A stretch of DNA of 64,000 nt from Roseovarius gahaiensis (GTDB lineage Bacteria; Pseudomonadota; Alphaproteobacteria; Rhodobacterales; Rhodobacteraceae). Both the position numbers and the translations under genes were made by a program. How positions within the stretch are numbered: position 1 is the stretch's first letter; each line of letters begins with the position of its first letter. Below are positions 62,714 to 64,000 of the stretch, piece by piece. The notes beneath the pieces were generated by a model, which saw only the letters and a list, made by a program, of their open reading frames with translations, was not told the DNA's origin and made no database searches. The stretch is from NCBI RefSeq assembly GCF_011601345.1, contig NZ_JAAORB010000006.1, forward strand, positions 51,630-115,629. The letters are read 5' to 3'.

Positions 62714-63238
62714 ATGGTGAAGTCACAACTAACCGGAAAGGTGACTTCTGTTTCTTGCGAAGACCTATCCAATGTCTTGGATCGCTCAGATGCTCTTATC
62801 CGAATGACTGCCAAGGCGCTCGACATTGACGTGGAGGGTCAGCATGTTTCTTGTCATGATGCCTTACACATAATGCGTTTTTTTGCGGGGGGTAAGGGTG
62901 AGCAAAACCAGCTTTGGTCCGAGCAGAGCTCCAAATTGCAGGCCGCGAAAGCGCGCGAGTTTGAGTTTGCTATGGCACTGGAAATTTTAAAGCGAGAGCG
63001 GGCATCCTTGGATAAACAGGTTGAACTGCTGACGGAACAGTTGGCACGGGCAAATCACCGGAGTGACCGACTTGAGCAAAAACTGCATGATTTAACTGCG
63101 TCGTTTGCTCATCTCGTTTCACAACGTGATCGCTTGGTTGCTCAGACAAAAATCAAAAGCACGACTTCGATCAAACAGCATCAAGGGCGGGATGTTTTGT
63201 ATTTGGAAAGGCCGGTTAACCTTCATCTTCTGAATTAG
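62714..63238 (+). CDS. Coiled-coil protein with possible N-terminal DNA-binding region, function unknown
   Basis: A 174-aa protein. The first ~55 residues (SCEDLSNVLDRSDALIRMTA and VSCHDALHIMRFFAGG) have a layout like the small HTH domains that read as MerR/terminase-small-subunit-like; residues ~75-140 form a continuous coiled coil (LKRERASLDKQVELLTEQLA, LEQKLHDLTA). AGGAGG precedes ATG 62714. With the gene upstream it may form a two-gene unit of the element. Assignment is tentative. Confidence 0.55.
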   Translation: MVKSQLTGKVTSVSCEDLSNVLDRSDALIRMTAKALDIDVEGQHVSCHDALHIMRFFAGGKGEQNQLWSEQSSKLQAAKAREFEFAMALEILKRERASLDKQVELLTEQLARANHRSDRLEQKLHDLTASFAHLVSQRDRLVAQTKIKSTTSIKQHQGRDVLYLERPVNLHLLN

Positions 63239-63510
63239 GCCTGTCATGTATCCGACTTTGTGAGAATATCTGATAGCGTGGCCGAGCGGACAGCAAGATG
63301 GTAGGATCTCCCCATACGGAAATAAATAGGCTGGCGTTTCCAGAAGCGCTTAAGTGAGCAGGCTCGATTTCAACAATGCGCACTCTTAAATGAGCGTAAC
63401 GTTCAAGGCCGGGTCGCAGAATTTCAGTCGCCTGAAGCCCGAGATATCCCAAGACCAATTCAACAGGCCCACCCAAGCCAAAGGGAGTTATGACTGGATC
63501 TGGTGTTTGG
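63216..63510 (-). pseudogene. Possible C-terminal gene remnant next to the IS element
   Basis: A minus-strand open frame ending at 63216 has a natural-looking composition (for example ELVLGYLGLQATEIL and YAHLRVRIVEIEPAHL) and would have lost its start where the IS256-type element begins. The IS boundary is unknown, so the right end is approximate. It overlaps the end of the coiled-coil gene by 23 bases. No family is recognised. Confidence 0.3.
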
Positions 63511-63587
63511 GCGATTTGAAGGTTGGCGGCGTATCTGGTTGAATTGTTGTTGCGAGACAGCAGCCCAACCAAAGGAGATACACCACC

Positions 63588-64000
63588 ATGGAAACGACTA
63601 ACATTATTGATTTTGCGCGTCGAGACGGGATGACGGATGCGCTGACGGAATTGCTCAGAACGGGAGCGCAGGAATTGATCGCGACAGCAGTTGAGGCAGA
63701 GCTTGCCAGCTATCTTGCGCAGTTCGCCGACATGAGAACGGATGCAGGTCACGCGGCCGTCGTGCGCAATGGGCATCATCCAGAGCGGCCATTCCAAACC
63801 AGCATTGGCCCTGTGAGTGTTCGCATTCCCAAGGTTCGCTCAAAAGACGGCACGCCTGTGACCTTCCGCTCTGCCTTGGTGCCGCCCTATGTGCGCCGCA
63901 CCAAGACGCTGGAGGCGGCCTTGCCCTGGCTCTACCTCAAAGGGATTTCCAGCGGCGAAATGGGCGCGGCACTCAAAGTTCTTCTGGGTCCTGATGCGAC
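63588..64000 (+). mobile_element. IS256-family transposase (start only)
   Basis: The coding sequence begins at ATG 63588 (AAAGGAGATACACCACC upstream) and runs off the window at codon ~137. The start has METTNIIDFARRDGMTDALT, then ELLRTGAQELIATAVEAELA, RNGHHPERPFQTSIGPVSVR and VRIPKVRSKDG, which are typical of IS256/Mutator-type transposases. The DDE catalytic residues lie beyond the edge, so activity cannot be judged. Left inverted repeat not resolved. Confidence 0.85.

Overview
The window looks like chromosomal DNA from a Roseobacter-group alphaproteobacterium (Rhodobacteraceae). This rests on GC-rich genes, an FnrL/ccoNOQP-ccoGHIS/hemN aerobic-microaerobic cluster, a cytochrome c-y type gene starting MFDTMT, the dnaX-ybaB-recR block with an SRP RNA nearby, rpsU divergent from a COQ9-family gene, and a TrcR-type regulator. 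Assignments come from reading the sequence and recalling families; no search was run.

Layout. 1-4976 (minus): a methylated-amine/one-carbon operon with a XRE-cupin regulator, a LysE-type exporter, a dimethylglycine/sarcosine-dehydrogenase-like FAD-GcvT protein, a homocysteine S-methyltransferase and the start of a second dehydrogenase paralogue. 5082-10463: free-methionine-sulfoxide-reductase-like GAF protein, RluA-type pseudouridine synthase, an odd kinase-like protein with an acyl-CoA-synthetase-like tail, a GT25 glycosyltransferase, an aldehyde dehydrogenase and a 1-Cys peroxiredoxin. 10533-17746: surface-polysaccharide cluster (two GT2 enzymes, FemAB-like protein, beta-propeller, LbH acyltransferase, FdtA/FdtB amino-sugar enzymes, RgpF-like protein). 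Its 10533-14135 part is clearly AT-rich and looks acquired. 17859-33562: mostly housekeeping genes (aspartoacylase family, rpsU, coq9, quinone oxidoreductase, Asp-box protein, RNase T2, trcR, recR, ybaB, dnaX, ffs, 2',3'-cyclic nucleotidase, nudC, pheA).

33684-41602: a membrane-anchored cytochrome with two tandem haem domains, a YejABEF-type peptide ABC transporter and an endonuclease/exonuclease/phosphatase family protein. 41625-52933: a microaerobic respiration hub with hemN, fnrL, uspA, ccoNOQP and ccoGHIS (including a 52-aa ccoS). Three intergenic regions carry perfect or near-perfect FNR boxes, so the regulator, haem synthesis, the oxidase and its copper/assembly genes appear to form one oxygen-responsive circuit. 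52949-59714: alpha/beta hydrolase-OsmC fusion, diguanylate cyclase, divergent hemE/hemC, FAD-linked D-2-hydroxyacid dehydrogenase and a secreted glutathione peroxidase.

59795-64000: a CAT-anticodon tRNA followed by a tyrosine integrase, a small WGR protein, two unassigned small genes and the start of an IS256-type transposase. This is the left end of an integrative element. Four copies of an AACAC-type site sit exactly 27 bp apart just before the integrase. A family of about six intergenic repeats (CCCGGGATATTT or GAGTATTTTTGG cores, some with GC-rich hairpins) marks gene ends across the window.
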